Shown: one piece after another, positions 14,632 through 24,517 of the stretch
Layout: every line of letters starts with the position of its first letter
Numbering within the stretch: position 1 is the first letter of the stretch
DNA from: Acetobacter ascendens
Lineage (GTDB): Bacteria; Pseudomonadota; Alphaproteobacteria; Acetobacterales; Acetobacteraceae
DNA: 64,000 bases
Assembly: GCF_001766235.1 (NCBI RefSeq)
Contig: NZ_CP015164.1
Span: forward strand, 2,197,001-2,261,000
Reading direction: 5' to 3'
Notes under the pieces: generated by a model
What the model was told of the DNA's origin: nothing
Seen by the model: only the letters and a program-made list of their open reading frames with translations
Databases searched by the model: none
Translations under genes and position numbers: made by a program

Positions 14632-15210
14632 CAGAATCTCCTCAATTCTTACGCTGAGAAAATTCTCATTCAAAAGTCACTCTTTTTATGGGGGGATTAC
14701 CGTACCGCCCCACAGGGTTTATATGGGGGCTTATTGCGTATCATCTTGTGAACACACAGGGGATAGGTGATGTTATACGTGCAAAAGCACCGCAAATTCC
14801 TGCAACGCTTTCTTTCTTCTTGCTGATCTTTGCTCTTGTTGCCTCAACAGCCATACCAGCCGCGTTTCAGAACCAAATGATGCCTTTTTCCATCAGCATT
14901 GTCTCTATTCTGGCGTGTGTGTGCGTGGTGTATGCCGCCTTAAAATGCGGCACCCTGACCGTACCAAAACCACTGGTATTTCTAAGTTACTGGGGTGGAG
15001 AAATTACTTACTCCTTTTATCTATGCCACATTGTTGTTTGGGATATCCTGCAGGACATTCGCCAGTCTTACGATTTAAGAATATCGTCCGAACTTTTTGC
15101 AGTTTCAGGCATCAGCATGGCCATTCTTTTTGCCACGCTTTCTTATTTCTTTATCGAATTACCATTTTATAGAAAGAAATCTGATCTGGAACCAACGTTG
15201 AAGTAACCAC

Positions 15211-15238
15211 AAAAAAACCGCCAAATGGCGGTTTTTTT
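15211..15238. terminator. bidirectional terminator
   Basis: AAAAAAACCGCC, loop AAAT, then GGCGGTTTTTTT. It follows the acyltransferase stop by 4 bases and serves the opposing 15269-15481 gene too. Confidence 0.85.
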
Positions 15239-15268
15239 CTTACCCAATGCTTAAAATATACCAGGGCT

Positions 15269-15481
15269 TTAAACGGCCTCAGACATTTCATACGGAATAT
15301 TAGCTTTTGTTAGCTCTGCTAGAAAATCTCTCTCCACCACGGCATCCTTGTAATTCTCATCTTCCACACATTCCCGCCAGGAAAGTTCTGATGCAGAAGG
15401 CTTACTGGCTTTCCATGTCTGGTGCAGGGCGGATGCCTTGGAAACAAACTCTTTTAGAACAGAAATAGTAACTGTGCTCAT
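15269..15481 (-). CDS. hypothetical protein, 70 aa
   Basis: A small acidic helical protein (VSKASALHQTWKASKPSASE; CVEDENYKDAVVERDFLAEL) with a terminator 30 bp downstream. No family is recognised. It lies between the broken acyltransferase and the glycosyltransferase. Confidence 0.5.
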   Translation of the reverse strand: MSTVTISVLKEFVSKASALHQTWKASKPSASELSWRECVEDENYKDAVVERDFLAELTKANIPYEMSEAV

Positions 15482-15613
15482 AGGGCAAACTTTCTCTTTA
15501 ATCTTGGCAATTGTCTATATGTGGCCTTCACAGATGTGCGCTGCAAGGTATCAATTCACACTTTCCACAAAGTTGTACACAGGTACACAAAACCTACACG
15601 CCCCGCACACCCC

Positions 15614-16471
15614 TTATGCCCGACGATGAGGCGGCCTTGCCTTACGCCAGTTCCCTTCAGCAGAAACTTTGTAAGCCAGTTCATCATGCCCATAGCTTGC
15701 TCCGGCACGGCTATGGTGGCCAAGCAAAAAACCATCGCCACAAACACGAGGCGCCCACTGCGGCGTCACCTCAAACAGATACTTTATAGCCCCAATGGTG
15801 GTGGTGCCCGGCCCGGTATTCACCCAGATATTTTCAAAGCTGTTTGGATTGTTTTTATAACGGGTAAGAGACTCACAAAGCGCATGAATTATAGCTTCAA
15901 TAACGGGATGCTTTTTTCTGGAAATAATTAATCCGTTTTCAATGCACCATGGCCTGCCCATGGCATACAGAAGAAAACATTCATAAGACGCATGGCCAGT
16001 TATGTGCGCAAGAGGGGCATGCATGGAAATATCGACATCAACATAAATGCCACCATGAACATACATATCACACATACGCCACAGATCAGACCGCATGGCA
16101 GGATGGAAACACACATCAAAAAGTGCAACCATATCCTGTCCAAAATGGGTGTGCAGAAAAGCCCGAGCAGATTCATCATGCGTAAGAACCAGATCAAAAT
16201 CCGGATTGTTATTTTTTACCTTTTCAATGGAGCAAGCCACATCATCTGGCAGTGTTTCACTATGCCAATATTGAGAAATTCTTTTGGGAATAGTCGGAGG
16301 CAGTATGCTTTGCTCAGGAGGATCAATATCTTCTTGAGTCAGTGTTGGAATCCAACTGCTTTCTATGCCTTCCTGCAAACAACGGAAAAAATCCATTTTA
16401 CCATGCGGCGATTTAGGACGCTTAGACTGCGCACCTACATCTTTCATCATAAATATTGTTTTGTATGACAT
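15614..16471 (-). CDS. GT32-type glycosyltransferase
   Basis: The 285-aa protein contains the sugar-transferase region of the DXD/Gly family: IPKRISQYWHSETLPDDV, then RSDLWRMCDMYVHGGIYVDV followed by D, giving the DVD nucleotide-sugar/metal motif. A C-terminal HHSRAGASYGHDELAYK helps define the family. It probably adds a hexose to a surface polysaccharide or lipid; donor and acceptor unknown. No membrane helix. Together with the acyltransferase it suggests a degraded surface-glycan locus. Confidence 0.8.
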   Translation of the reverse strand: MSYKTIFMMKDVGAQSKRPKSPHGKMDFFRCLQEGIESSWIPTLTQEDIDPPEQSILPPTIPKRISQYWHSETLPDDVACSIEKVKNNNPDFDLVLTHDESARAFLHTHFGQDMVALFDVCFHPAMRSDLWRMCDMYVHGGIYVDVDISMHAPLAHITGHASYECFLLYAMGRPWCIENGLIISRKKHPVIEAIIHALCESLTRYKNNPNSFENIWVNTGPGTTTIGAIKYLFEVTPQWAPRVCGDGFLLGHHSRAGASYGHDELAYKVSAEGNWRKARPPHRRA

Positions 16472-16599
16472 ATAGAATATCGCATCTGTGATTATTTATT
16501 TTTAATAATAACAAATTACCCACCTTAAAGTAAAGGTATGAGCAAAAATGTACATCTGTTGGCAAGGGAACATGCCCCACGCAAAGTATCCCGAGAACG

Positions 16600-16835
16600 A
16601 TGTTGAAGAAAAGATCAAAATATTCCAATGTGAGGGGTATACATAAATCCATATTATGGTCAGCCCTATCCAACCCCAAGAGCGCTCATGAACAGTCTAA
16701 AAAAGCCAAAAGATCTGTAAAAGAGCTTCTCTCTTTACTCAAGTATTACCGCCAGTTCAGGAATATCGCGCGGAGCGTTCACGGCTTTGAAGTGGTTTCT
16801 GTGGGAGATCATTGCCTGACAGCTTCTGTTCTCAA
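16600..16835 (+). pseudogene. truncated gene, cut by IS1380 copy 1
   Basis: A frame of 78 codons ends at the left end of IS1380 copy 1. The last residues FEVVSVGDHCLTASVLN faintly recall the 'ISLG..C..A' start of DUF1796 papain-like peptidases, which are often near glycosyltransferases; this is only a suggestion. A basic helical part (SKKAKRSVKELLSLLKYYRQ) precedes it. The rest of the gene is not next to the IS's other end, so it was lost in a deletion. The gap 16472-16599 is AT-rich with no gene seen. Confidence 0.3.
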
Positions 16836-18403
16836 CGCGGATTTCTCACACTTGAGGCAATTTCGGGTCATTTTGTAGAATTCAGTCATCCCACAGGAGC
16901 CCGATCTGGAATATTGACGATATTCTGCTTCTGGCGGCGGGTTCTGAACGCAGTGAGGGTGTCACGGCCTGAGAAGGCAGTGTTGGTGGAAGCTATGTGG
17001 TCTGTGCACTGTCTGTTTCTTCAGATGGCCTGCCGGAGCCTTCGCAATCGTGCATGAGCGAGGGCGAATTCATGCTGACAGGGGAACATGTCCGGCATGG
17101 ACAGGACAATCCGACGGACGCTGAGCGTTACACGTGTCGCGATTTTGAGCAGTCGTGCGCGTATGGTGCCACAGGTCGCCGTCTCCAGGCTGGTCTGGCC
17201 AAGGGCCAGTCTTTGCAGAGCGGTCAGCAGGACATAGGCTGCGGCCGAGAACCACAGCCGGAGCTGGTTGGCCCGGATGGTGTGGGACGAGGTCCTGTCT
17301 GAGAACAGATCCATCTGGCATTCCTTGATGCGGTTTTCCATATCCCCGCGTGCGCAGTAAATCTGTTCGTAGAGATGGCGGGGGTCGGACATTCCCTGCG
17401 GTAGCGTGGTGACAATGAAGCGATGATAGCGGTTGCCGTGGCGCCATTCGGCCTTGGCCACGACCCGCCTGCGGCGCGTCCAGCTGTCCTTTGTGATCCA
17501 GTCAAAGGAGGCGAAACCGCGCGCAGCTCTGCCTGTCGTGGCGGCTTCGTCACGAACCTCAGCGGACAAAGAGGCAATCCGGTCATACAGGCGGGTGTTG
17601 CCTGCAAGCCCGAACAGGAAGTCAACGTGGTTGTCTTCGCACCATGTCATCAGACTGTCCCGGGCGAAACCGCTGTCCCCACGCACCAGGATACGCACCC
17701 GGGGCCAACGGCTCCTGATCTGCTCCACGATCCGGCGGATGTCTGCCAGTGCTTCCTTCCCCGGGTCCCTGTCTGCCGTGCGCAGGGTAGCGCTGAGGAG
17801 ATGGTCCCCGCAGAAGACATACAGGGGAAGATAGCAGTTATGGCCGTAATATCCATGAAAGGCCCGGCCTTCCTGATGGCCATGGATACGGTCATCGGTG
17901 GCATCCACATCCAGAACGATCCGGGCGGGTGCGCGCTCATGCTGGTCCATGAAAAGCGTCACGAACAGGGTAGCCAGGGCCTCATGATCAGCAATGATGC
18001 GGCAGTAACGATCTGCCTGCTGCCCACTGCGCTCTAGCCGGTTCAGCGTGGATTTTCCTGCCAGTGCCGTACAGTTGGCCCGGCTTCCTGACGGACAAGG
18101 TCTTCAACCCGGTATTCCACAAAGCCGGGATGCCGCTTATCGCGAAAACAGGCAGCAAAGCGGCGGCTGAGCCCCAGAATGTCATCAGCCTGTTTCACCA
18201 GAATGACGCCCCCATCCGAACTCATGCGACCCCCGTCAAAACGGGCCACAACACGCCGTCCACAGGAGGCTGGAAACTCATACGCGCCTGCGCTACACTC
18301 TGTCTGCATCGGGTTCGTTTATTGCTTATGAAAAATTATTTTGTACAAAACAGACTTTTTCATAATCTAACCCGATGTACAACCCTTCTGTGAGATTTCC
18401 GCG
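16836..18403 (-). mobile_element. IS1380 copy 1, internally deleted (1568 bp)
   Basis: Ends are CGCGGATTTCTCACA and TGTGAGATTTCCGCG, as in the two complete 1665-bp copies. It is 97 bp shorter. Flanks differ: TCAA on the left and TCGA on the right, so it no longer has a target duplication. The right flank is the inside of an IS3 copy. Confidence 0.95.
17021..18309 (-). pseudogene. IS1380 transposase, frameshifted by 97-bp deletion
   Basis: Residues 1-88 frame (18043-18309) and the C-terminal 313-aa frame (17021-17962) match the intact 461-aa transposase. The bases between the two CTGAC pentamers seen in copies 2 and 3 are missing (97 bp), which shifts the frame. The DDE region survives in the C-terminal piece but is disconnected from the N-terminus. 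Confidence 0.93.
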
Positions 18404-18813
18404 TCGAGGTTGATTTTTCCCTGCCAGCCTGTCGGGTTGTCCGCTGTCTGGAACAGGTTATGGAGTGGCGTGGCAGGCCAGAAGCCATCCGAATGGATAA
18501 TGGCCCTGAATATGTCAGTCATACGTTGGTTTCATGGGCCGAAAAACAGGGGATTACCCTGATCTATACGCAACCGGGTAATCCGCAGCAGAACGCCTAT
18601 ATTGAACGCTACAACAGAACTGTCCGGCAGGAATGGCTGGAGCAGTATTTGTTTGAAAGCATTCAGGACGTGCAGGAGGTCGCAACACAATGGCTCTGGA
18701 CATATAACCATGACAGACCCAACATGGGGAACAGCGGGCTAACCCCCGCCCAGAAACTAAAAACAGCTGCCTGAATTCTCATTCAATGCCCCACTAAAAA
18801 TGGGGGAATTACC
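18404..18813 (+). mobile_element. IS3-family remnant (3' third of orfB)
   Basis: It begins at TCGA inside orfB ([12 protein letters not shown] onward) and continues to the element's end GGGGGAATTACC, one base different from the intact copy at 13506. The orfB tail (to 18774) is identical in protein to the intact copy. The 5' two-thirds are absent, replaced by IS1380 copy 1. Confidence 0.92.
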
Positions 18814-18815
18814 GC

Positions 18816-19460
18816 ATGTTTCTTGCACTTCTGATTGGAACGGCGTCACGCCCTGAGGCGCTTCTGCAACTCACTCGTGAGCAATGCGATCTGGGGCACG
18901 GAGTGATTGACCTTAACCCGCCAGGCCGTGCTCGAACGAAGAAGCGGAGACCACGTATCCCGGTGCCGGAGTTTTTGAGGTCATGGATTGAGAGCGTGGC
19001 CTCGGGTCATCTCGTGACCTACAAAGACAAGCCGATTCTCAAGATCAACGGAGCTTGGCGCGCCGCGCGTGAATCAGCAGGACTGCCGTCAGAAATCGTG
19101 CCCTACACAATTCGCCATACTATGGCGACCGAACTGATTACGCGTGGCGTACCAAAGATAGAGGTTGCCTCTCTCATGGGCCATGCCATGCCAAATCTTC
19201 GCACCACAGGACGTTATGTGCATGTGCGTCCGGACTTCCTCGCAAACGCCAGACGGGCTATTGACGAGGTCGCAAGCGCCATCGACCGGGTAGCAGCCCG
19301 ATCGATGGTAAATTTCAATATGCGTGCTAACAGCGTGCTAGACTCAATTGCAAAGGATGGCACTCCGATGCATAAGTCTGAGAAAACCGTTGGTTTTCTG
19401 CCGGAACGGATGGTGGGCGCAACAGGGATTGAACCTGTGACCCCTACCATGTCAAGATAG
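18816..19460 (+). pseudogene. C-terminal half of a tRNA-associated integrase
   Basis: The 214-codon fragment has the tyrosine-recombinase catalytic core: Arg in IGTASRPEALLQL, the IRHTMATELI block, LMGHAMPN and Tyr in TGRYVHV. The N-terminal core-binding domain is missing; the IS3 remnant lies 2 bp upstream. The frame runs on into the antisense strand of tRNA-Val, ending GATGIEPVTPTMSR, which is the antisense of the tRNA. It marks a former element integrated at that tRNA. Confidence 0.88.
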
Positions 19461-19485
19461 TGCTCTACCGCTGAGCTATGCGCCC
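19411..19485 (-). tRNA. tRNA-Val (GAC)
   Basis: Acceptor arms GGGCGCA/TGCGCCC, D-arm GCTCAGCGGTAGAGC, anticodon stem-loop CTATC-TTGACAT-GGTAG with anticodon GAC, and T-arm ACAGGTTCAATCCCTGT. CCA is encoded. The 3' end faces the integrase fragment, the usual orientation for a tRNA attachment site. Confidence 0.95.
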
Positions 19486-19552
19486 ATCCGTAACCGTGGG
19501 CGCCTTTTATCCTTCTTGCGTAGCAAACGCAACCCCTTAGAATACCAACAAC

Positions 19553-20479
19553 ATGAAAAATCTTGCCCACTCTCTCCTGCCTCGCCATTTGGCGCGTTTG
19601 TTGGAAAACACAACAAAAGCAGACTTGCCAGATCAGGCAGACCGGGCCATCGCGCCTGCTCCGTTTGAGGTGCAGGGTGCTGTGGGTGCGCCTATTGTGC
19701 TGGCCTCTCCTCATTCGGGGCAGTTTTACCCAGAAGCCTTTGTGCAAAACTCTCGTCAGCCACTTCCCGTCTTACGCAGTGGGGAGGATAGCCATATTCA
19801 CCTTTTGGCAGAACAAGCGCATGCATTAGGGCCTGCCTTGCTACATGCCACCTTCCCCCGCGTATTTTGCGATGTAAACCGTGGCGCGTGGGATCTGGAT
19901 ACACGCATGTTCCATGGCCCCATTCCCGCTTTTGTACGCCCTACAGAACGTGGTCTTGCTGGGCTTGGCTCCATTCCACGTATTGTAGGCAACAGAAAAC
20001 CCATTTACTGGCACCGCCTTCCTTTTATGGAAGCCGCCTTGCGCATCCGCCATTACTGGATGCCTTACCATGCCATGCTGGCTGATATGCTGAACAAAAC
20101 ACGCACCAAGCATGGTGCCTGCCTGCTGCTGGACTTACACTCCATGCCCGATGTGCCAGAAGCTGCTAGCCCAGACTTTGTGCTGGGCGATGCCCACGGC
20201 ACCACATGCCACCCAGATATTATCAGCACAGCCGAGCATACGTTGCAGAGCTTGGGCTTTCGCACTACGCGCAACCACCCTTATGCCGGTGGTTATATTA
20301 CCCGCCATTACGGCAGACCACAGCATAACTTGCATGCCCTACAAATTGAAATGCGCAAAAGCTTGTACATGGAAGAAGAAACCCATATCTGCCACGAAGG
20401 CTTTGCACCGCTCTCCAACACGCTGGCAACACTTACGGAAAAACTTCTGAAACTCTTTCCTGCTTCCCACGGTTTATAG
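19553..20479 (+). CDS. N-formylglutamate amidohydrolase family protein
   Basis: The 308-aa protein has the zinc-hydrolase signature of the FGase family: VLASPHSGQFYPEAFV (His ligand), the SGEDSHIHLLAEQA block, DVNRGAWDLD, LLLDLHSMPD (Asp/His) and GGYITRHYGRP. FGases release formate from N-formylglutamate in histidine breakdown, but no hut genes are near, so the substrate may differ. ATG at 19553 begins directly after the tRNA spacer. It is followed by htpG without a terminator. Confidence 0.85.
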   Translation: MKNLAHSLLPRHLARLLENTTKADLPDQADRAIAPAPFEVQGAVGAPIVLASPHSGQFYPEAFVQNSRQPLPVLRSGEDSHIHLLAEQAHALGPALLHATFPRVFCDVNRGAWDLDTRMFHGPIPAFVRPTERGLAGLGSIPRIVGNRKPIYWHRLPFMEAALRIRHYWMPYHAMLADMLNKTRTKHGACLLLDLHSMPDVPEAASPDFVLGDAHGTTCHPDIISTAEHTLQSLGFRTTRNHPYAGGYITRHYGRPQHNLHALQIEMRKSLYMEEETHICHEGFAPLSNTLATLTEKLLKLFPASHGL

Positions 20480-20584
20480 AAAAGAAGCATGCGTATTATC
20501 TAATGGGGTAGATATTGAAAACACGGCGCAACCACCACATCTGATAGTCACATAAAAGCAAACAATGCATTACAGGACGTAAAC

Positions 20585-22462
20585 ATGACAGAAACAACCC
20601 AGAACACCACACCCAATGCCGAAACGCGGGAGTTTAGTGCAGAAGTCGGGCGGATGCTGGATCTGGTTGTCCACTCTCTCTATTCTGAAAGAGAAATTTT
20701 CCTGCGCGAACTTGTGGCCAACGCAGCAGACGCTACAGACCGCAGACGCTTTGAGGCCCTGACAGACGGTGCCCGCGCCCTGCCAGAAGATGCTAAAATT
20801 CATATCAACCCGGATAAAGATGCCCGCCTGCTGACCATTACTGATGATGGTTCGGGCATGACCAAGGAAGAACTTATTAACAACCTTGGCACCATTGCGC
20901 GTTCTGGCACCCGCGCCTTTGGCCAGCAGCTTGAAAACGCTAAACCGGAAGATCGCCCTAGCCTGATTGGTCAGTTTGGTGTGGGCTTTTACGCTGCCTT
21001 CATGGTGGCGGATAAAGTGGATGTTGTATCCCGCCGCGCTGGATCTGATGAAGCATGGCGCTGGACTTCTGATGGGCGTGGTTCTTACACACTGGAACCC
21101 GCCACGCGTGATAAGCCGGGCACGGATATTACCCTACACATCAAGTCCGACGCTGAAGAGTTTCTGGACCCTACCCGTCTGCAAACCATTATTCGCAAAT
21201 GGTCAGATAACATTGCATGGCCTGTCACTATCCTGCATGACGGCAAGGAAGAAACAGCCAATGAAGGTAAAGCACTTTGGTTAAAGCCCAAAAGTGAAGT
21301 TACAGAAGAACAGCTTGAAGAATTCTATCGCCATCTGACCCACAACTTCGACAAACCGTGGGATACGTTGCACTGGCGCGCGGAAGGCACCATTGAATTT
21401 GCGGCCTTGCTGTTTATTCCTTCCATGCGGCCTTTTGAATTTGCGGAACAAACACGTGAAAGCAAGTTGCGCCTACATGTGCGCCGCATGTTTATTACCG
21501 ATGAAGCCGAAATTCTGCCGCCGTGGTTACGCTTTGTACAAGGCGTTGTAGATACGGAAGATCTGCCGCTTAATGTTTCGCGCGAAATGTTGCAGGCCAC
21601 CCCTGTTCTGGCCCGTATCCGCAAGGCTGTCACCAGCAAGGTGATGGGTGAACTCAAAACCCGCGCCAAGGATGCTGAAAGCTACGCCGAATTTTGGGAA
21701 AACTTTGGCCCGGTTCTGAAAGAAGGCATGTGGGATGATCCCGCACACCGCACGGAAGTTGCCGCACTCAGCCGCTTCCGCTCTAGTGCTATAGATGGTC
21801 TGATATCTCTGGATGACTATATCAGCCGCATGAAGCCGGAACAGGATGCCATTTACTATGTAACGGGTGATAGCGCAGAAGTGCTGGCGGCATCTCCGCA
21901 GATTGAGGGCTTCAAGGCACGCGGGGTGGAAGTGCTGCTGCTGTCTGATCCAGTTGATTCTTTCTGGCCAGAACGTCTGGGCACGTATGAGGGCAAAGCC
22001 CTGCGCAACGTGGCACAGGGCATGACTGATCTGGAAAAATTTGGTGCGCCAGAAGAAACGTCTGCCGAAAAGGCAGACATGGAAGCCCTGATTCCAGCCC
22101 TGAAAGACGCGCTGGGCGAAGATGTTTCAGACATATGCGCAACAGACCGTCTGGTTTCCAGCGCAATGGTGCTGAGTGCGCCAGAAGGTGGGCCGGATCT
22201 GCAACTGCGCAAACTGTTGCAGCGCAGCGGACAGAATATGCCAGAAGCTGCACCTATTCTGGAACTCAACCCAGCACATCCTATCGTGCATACACTGGCA
22301 CAAAAGGTAAAAGCTGGTGAAAAAGTGGATGCCTTAGCCCATATTCTGCTGGATGTTGCCAGCATCCAGAATGGTGACACACCTAAGGATGTAAATGCCT
22401 TTTCTCGCCGCCTGATGGAATATCTGGCGCAGGGCACACAGCCAGAAGGCCCAAAGGCCTAA
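20585..22462 (+). CDS. htpG: Hsp90 chaperone HtpG
   Basis: The 625-aa length and sequence are those of HtpG. The N-terminal GHKL ATPase domain has [40 protein letters not shown] (Asp for adenine) and [20 protein letters not shown]. The middle domain has the NVSREMLQ motif with the catalytic-loop Arg, followed by the dimerisation domain. It assists late folding of client proteins under heat and stress in the cytosol. A strong terminator follows. Confidence 0.98.
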   Translation: MTETTQNTTPNAETREFSAEVGRMLDLVVHSLYSEREIFLRELVANAADATDRRRFEALTDGARALPEDAKIHINPDKDARLLTITDDGSGMTKEELINNLGTIARSGTRAFGQQLENAKPEDRPSLIGQFGVGFYAAFMVADKVDVVSRRAGSDEAWRWTSDGRGSYTLEPATRDKPGTDITLHIKSDAEEFLDPTRLQTIIRKWSDNIAWPVTILHDGKEETANEGKALWLKPKSEVTEEQLEEFYRHLTHNFDKPWDTLHWRAEGTIEFAALLFIPSMRPFEFAEQTRESKLRLHVRRMFITDEAEILPPWLRFVQGVVDTEDLPLNVSREMLQATPVLARIRKAVTSKVMGELKTRAKDAESYAEFWENFGPVLKEGMWDDPAHRTEVAALSRFRSSAIDGLISLDDYISRMKPEQDAIYYVTGDSAEVLAASPQIEGFKARGVEVLLLSDPVDSFWPERLGTYEGKALRNVAQGMTDLEKFGAPEETSAEKADMEALIPALKDALGEDVSDICATDRLVSSAMVLSAPEGGPDLQLRKLLQRSGQNMPEAAPILELNPAHPIVHTLAQKVKAGEKVDALAHILLDVASIQNGDTPKDVNAFSRRLMEYLAQGTQPEGPKA

Positions 22463-22496
22463 GGTAACCGCTTCACAAAATATTTATATGTTTCAA

Positions 22497-22528
22497 AAAG
22501 GCCCGGTTCTGCCGGGCCTTTCCTTTTT
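22497..22528 (+). terminator. htpG terminator
   Basis: AAAGGCCCGG, loop TTCTG, CCGGGCCTTT, then CCTTTTT. Between it and the IS5-family element (22720) lies the original upstream region of the DUF2501 gene. Confidence 0.88.
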
Positions 22529-22848
22529 ATAAAACAAGATTTTCAAAAACTTTTTTACAATAACAGCTCAACAAGATCTGGCCGATTACAGTAGAACAGA
22601 ACTTTTCCCGCTCTGGCGCATTCTAGTAGGCAGAACCCGCTATTGAGCTTTTATTACAAAAAATAGCGGCACTTTTTGAATAAGACCTGTTGTATGGAAA
22701 ATTTTGAAAGGGCTATCTAGGGCCTGTTAGCACTTGATCCAGTCTGCGGCTGCAGCGATGTGTATGACGGCCAGGAACGACGCTGCGGTTTTCTCGTATC
22801 TGGTTGCAACAGCACGCCACTCCTTGAGACGGGCCCAGAGGTTCTCGA

Positions 22849-24513
22849 CGCGGATTTCTCACACTTGAGGCAATTTCGGGTCATTTTGTAGAATTCAGTC
22901 ATCCCACAGGAGCCCGATCTGGAATATTGACGATATTCTGCTTCTGGCGGCGGGTTCTGAACGCAGTGAGGGTGTCACGGCCTGAGAAGGCAGTGTTGGT
23001 GGAAGCTATGTGGTCTGTGCACTGTCTGTTTCTTCAGATGGCCTGCCGGAGCCTTCGCAATCGTGCATGAGCGAGGGCGAATTCATGCTGACAGAGGAAC
23101 ATGTCCGGCATGGACAGGACAATCCGACGGACGCTGAGCGTGACACGTGTCGCGATTTTGAGCAGTCGTGCGCGTATGGTGCCACAGGTCGCCGTCTCCA
23201 GGCTGGTCTGGCCAAGGGCCAGTCTTTGCAGAGCGGTCAGCAGGACATAGGCTGCGGCCGAGAACCACAGCCGGAGCTGGTTGGCCCGGATGGTGTGGGA
23301 CGAGGTCCTGTCTGAGAACAGATCCATCTGGCATTCCTTGATGCGGTTTTCCATATCCCCGCGTGCGCAGTAAATCTGTTCGTAGAGATGGCGGGGGTCG
23401 GACATTCCCTGCGGTAGCGTGGTGACAATAAAGCGATGATAGCGGTTGCCGTGGCGCCATTCGGCCTTGGCCACGACCCGCCTGCGGCGCGTCCAGCTGT
23501 CCTTTGTGATCCAGTCAAAGGAGGCAAAGCCGCGCGCCGCTTTGCCTGTCGTGGCGGCTTCGTCACGAACCTCAGCGGACAAAGAGGCAATCCGGTCATA
23601 CAGGCGGGTGTTGCCTGCAAGCCCAAACAGGAAGTCAACGTGGTTGTCTTCGCACCATGTCATCAGACTGTCCCGGGCGAAACCGCTGTCCCCACGCACC
23701 AGGATACGCACCCGGGGCCAGCGGCTCCTGATCTGCTCCACGATCCGGCGGATGTCTGCCAGTGCTTCCTTCCCCGGGTCCCTGTCTGCCGTGCGCAGGG
23801 TAGCGCTGAGGAGATGGTCCCCGCAGAAGATGTATAACGGCAGATAGCAGTTATGGCCGTAATATCCATGAAAGGCCCGGCCTTCCTGATGGCCATGGAT
23901 ACGGTCATCGGTGGCATCCACATCCAGAACGATCCGGGCGGGTGCGCGCTCATGCTGGTCCATGAAAAGCGTCACGAACAGGGTAGCCAGGGCCTCATGA
24001 TCAGCAATGATGCGGCAGTAACGATCTGCCTGCTGCCCACTGCGCTCTAGCCGGTTCAGCGTGGATTTTCCTGCCAGTGCCGCACAGTTGGCCCGGCTTC
24101 CTGACAGACGTCCCGATACCAGACCAAAGATCAGGTCATGCCGCAGGGCATCGTGATCATTGAGATCTTCATAGCCCAGTGCCAGGCCCATGATCCGCTG
24201 ACGAACAAGGTCTTCAACCCGGTATTCCACAAAGCCGGGATGCCGCTTATCGCGAAAACAGGCAGCAAAGCGGCGGCTGAGACCCAGAATGTCATCAGCC
24301 TGCTTCACCAGAATGACGCCCCCATCCGAACTCATGCGACCCCCGTCAAAACGGGCCACAACACGCCGTCCACAGGAGGCTGGAAACTCATACGCGCCTG
24401 CGCTACACTCTGTCTGCATCGGGTTCGTTTATTGCTTATGAAAAATTATTTTGTACAAAACAGACTTTTTCATAATCTAACCCGATGTACAACCCTTCTG
24501 TGAGATTTCCGCG
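22849..24513 (-). mobile_element. IS1380 copy 2 (1665 bp, complete)
   Basis: Ends CGCGGATTTCTCACA and TGTGAGATTTCCGCG; length 1665 bp equals the described IS1380. TCGA lies on both sides (22845-22848 and 24514-24517); the second TCGA is shared with copy 3. It contains one intact 461-aa transposase. Confidence 0.97.
23034..24419 (-). CDS. IS1380 transposase (copy 2)
   Basis: A 461-aa DDE transposase of the IS1380 family. The N-terminal part has VVARFDGGRMSSDGGVILVK; the catalytic core shows IVLDVDATDDRIHGHQEGRA, RILVRGDSGFARDSLMTWCE and a Glu in YCARGDMENRIKECQMDLF. It differs from copy 3 at only a few residues and appears functional. Confidence 0.96.
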   Translation of the reverse strand: MQTECSAGAYEFPASCGRRVVARFDGGRMSSDGGVILVKQADDILGLSRRFAACFRDKRHPGFVEYRVEDLVRQRIMGLALGYEDLNDHDALRHDLIFGLVSGRLSGSRANCAALAGKSTLNRLERSGQQADRYCRIIADHEALATLFVTLFMDQHERAPARIVLDVDATDDRIHGHQEGRAFHGYYGHNCYLPLYIFCGDHLLSATLRTADRDPGKEALADIRRIVEQIRSRWPRVRILVRGDSGFARDSLMTWCEDNHVDFLFGLAGNTRLYDRIASLSAEVRDEAATTGKAARGFASFDWITKDSWTRRRRVVAKAEWRHGNRYHRFIVTTLPQGMSDPRHLYEQIYCARGDMENRIKECQMDLFSDRTSSHTIRANQLRLWFSAAAYVLLTALQRLALGQTSLETATCGTIRARLLKIATRVTLSVRRIVLSMPDMFLCQHEFALAHARLRRLRQAI

Positions 24514-24517
24514 TCGA

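Larger units (their letters stand above)
13506..14701 (-). mobile_element. IS3-family element (IS407-like), 1196 bp
   Basis: Terminal inverted repeats begin GGTAATCCCCCCAT at the left and end ATGGGGGGATTACC at the right. GTAC occurs directly outside both ends (13502-13505, 14702-14705), a 4-bp target duplication as expected for the IS407 group. It carries orfA and orfB on the minus strand with a run of six A at the junction for programmed frameshifting. It appears intact. A 410-bp remnant of a second copy lies at 18404-18813. Confidence 0.93.
12906..15206 (+). pseudogene. acyltransferase-3 family protein, split by IS
   Basis: Joining 12906-13505 to 14706-15206 restores a 366-codon frame for an integral-membrane acyltransferase 3 protein. 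The N-terminal part has the IQLMRIISIALVVMAHQA block with the catalytic His and the GVDIFFVISGYFM motif; LGWYWSLSLENQFY follows. The C-terminal part has further membrane helices. Such enzymes O-acetylate exported polysaccharide or lipids. A 1196-bp IS with GTAC target repeats interrupts it after codon 200, so the gene is inactive as it stands. Confidence 0.9.

Noticed and set aside
17423..18037. Long plus-strand frames inside IS1380 copies (also 23436-23847, 25105-25516)
   Set aside because: Shadows of the transposase gene; they recur in each copy only because the DNA is repeated.
19414..19460. C-terminal GATGIEPVTPTMSR tail as a real protein domain
   Set aside because: It is the antisense translation of the tRNA-Val gene, a frequent artefact of integrases next to tRNAs.
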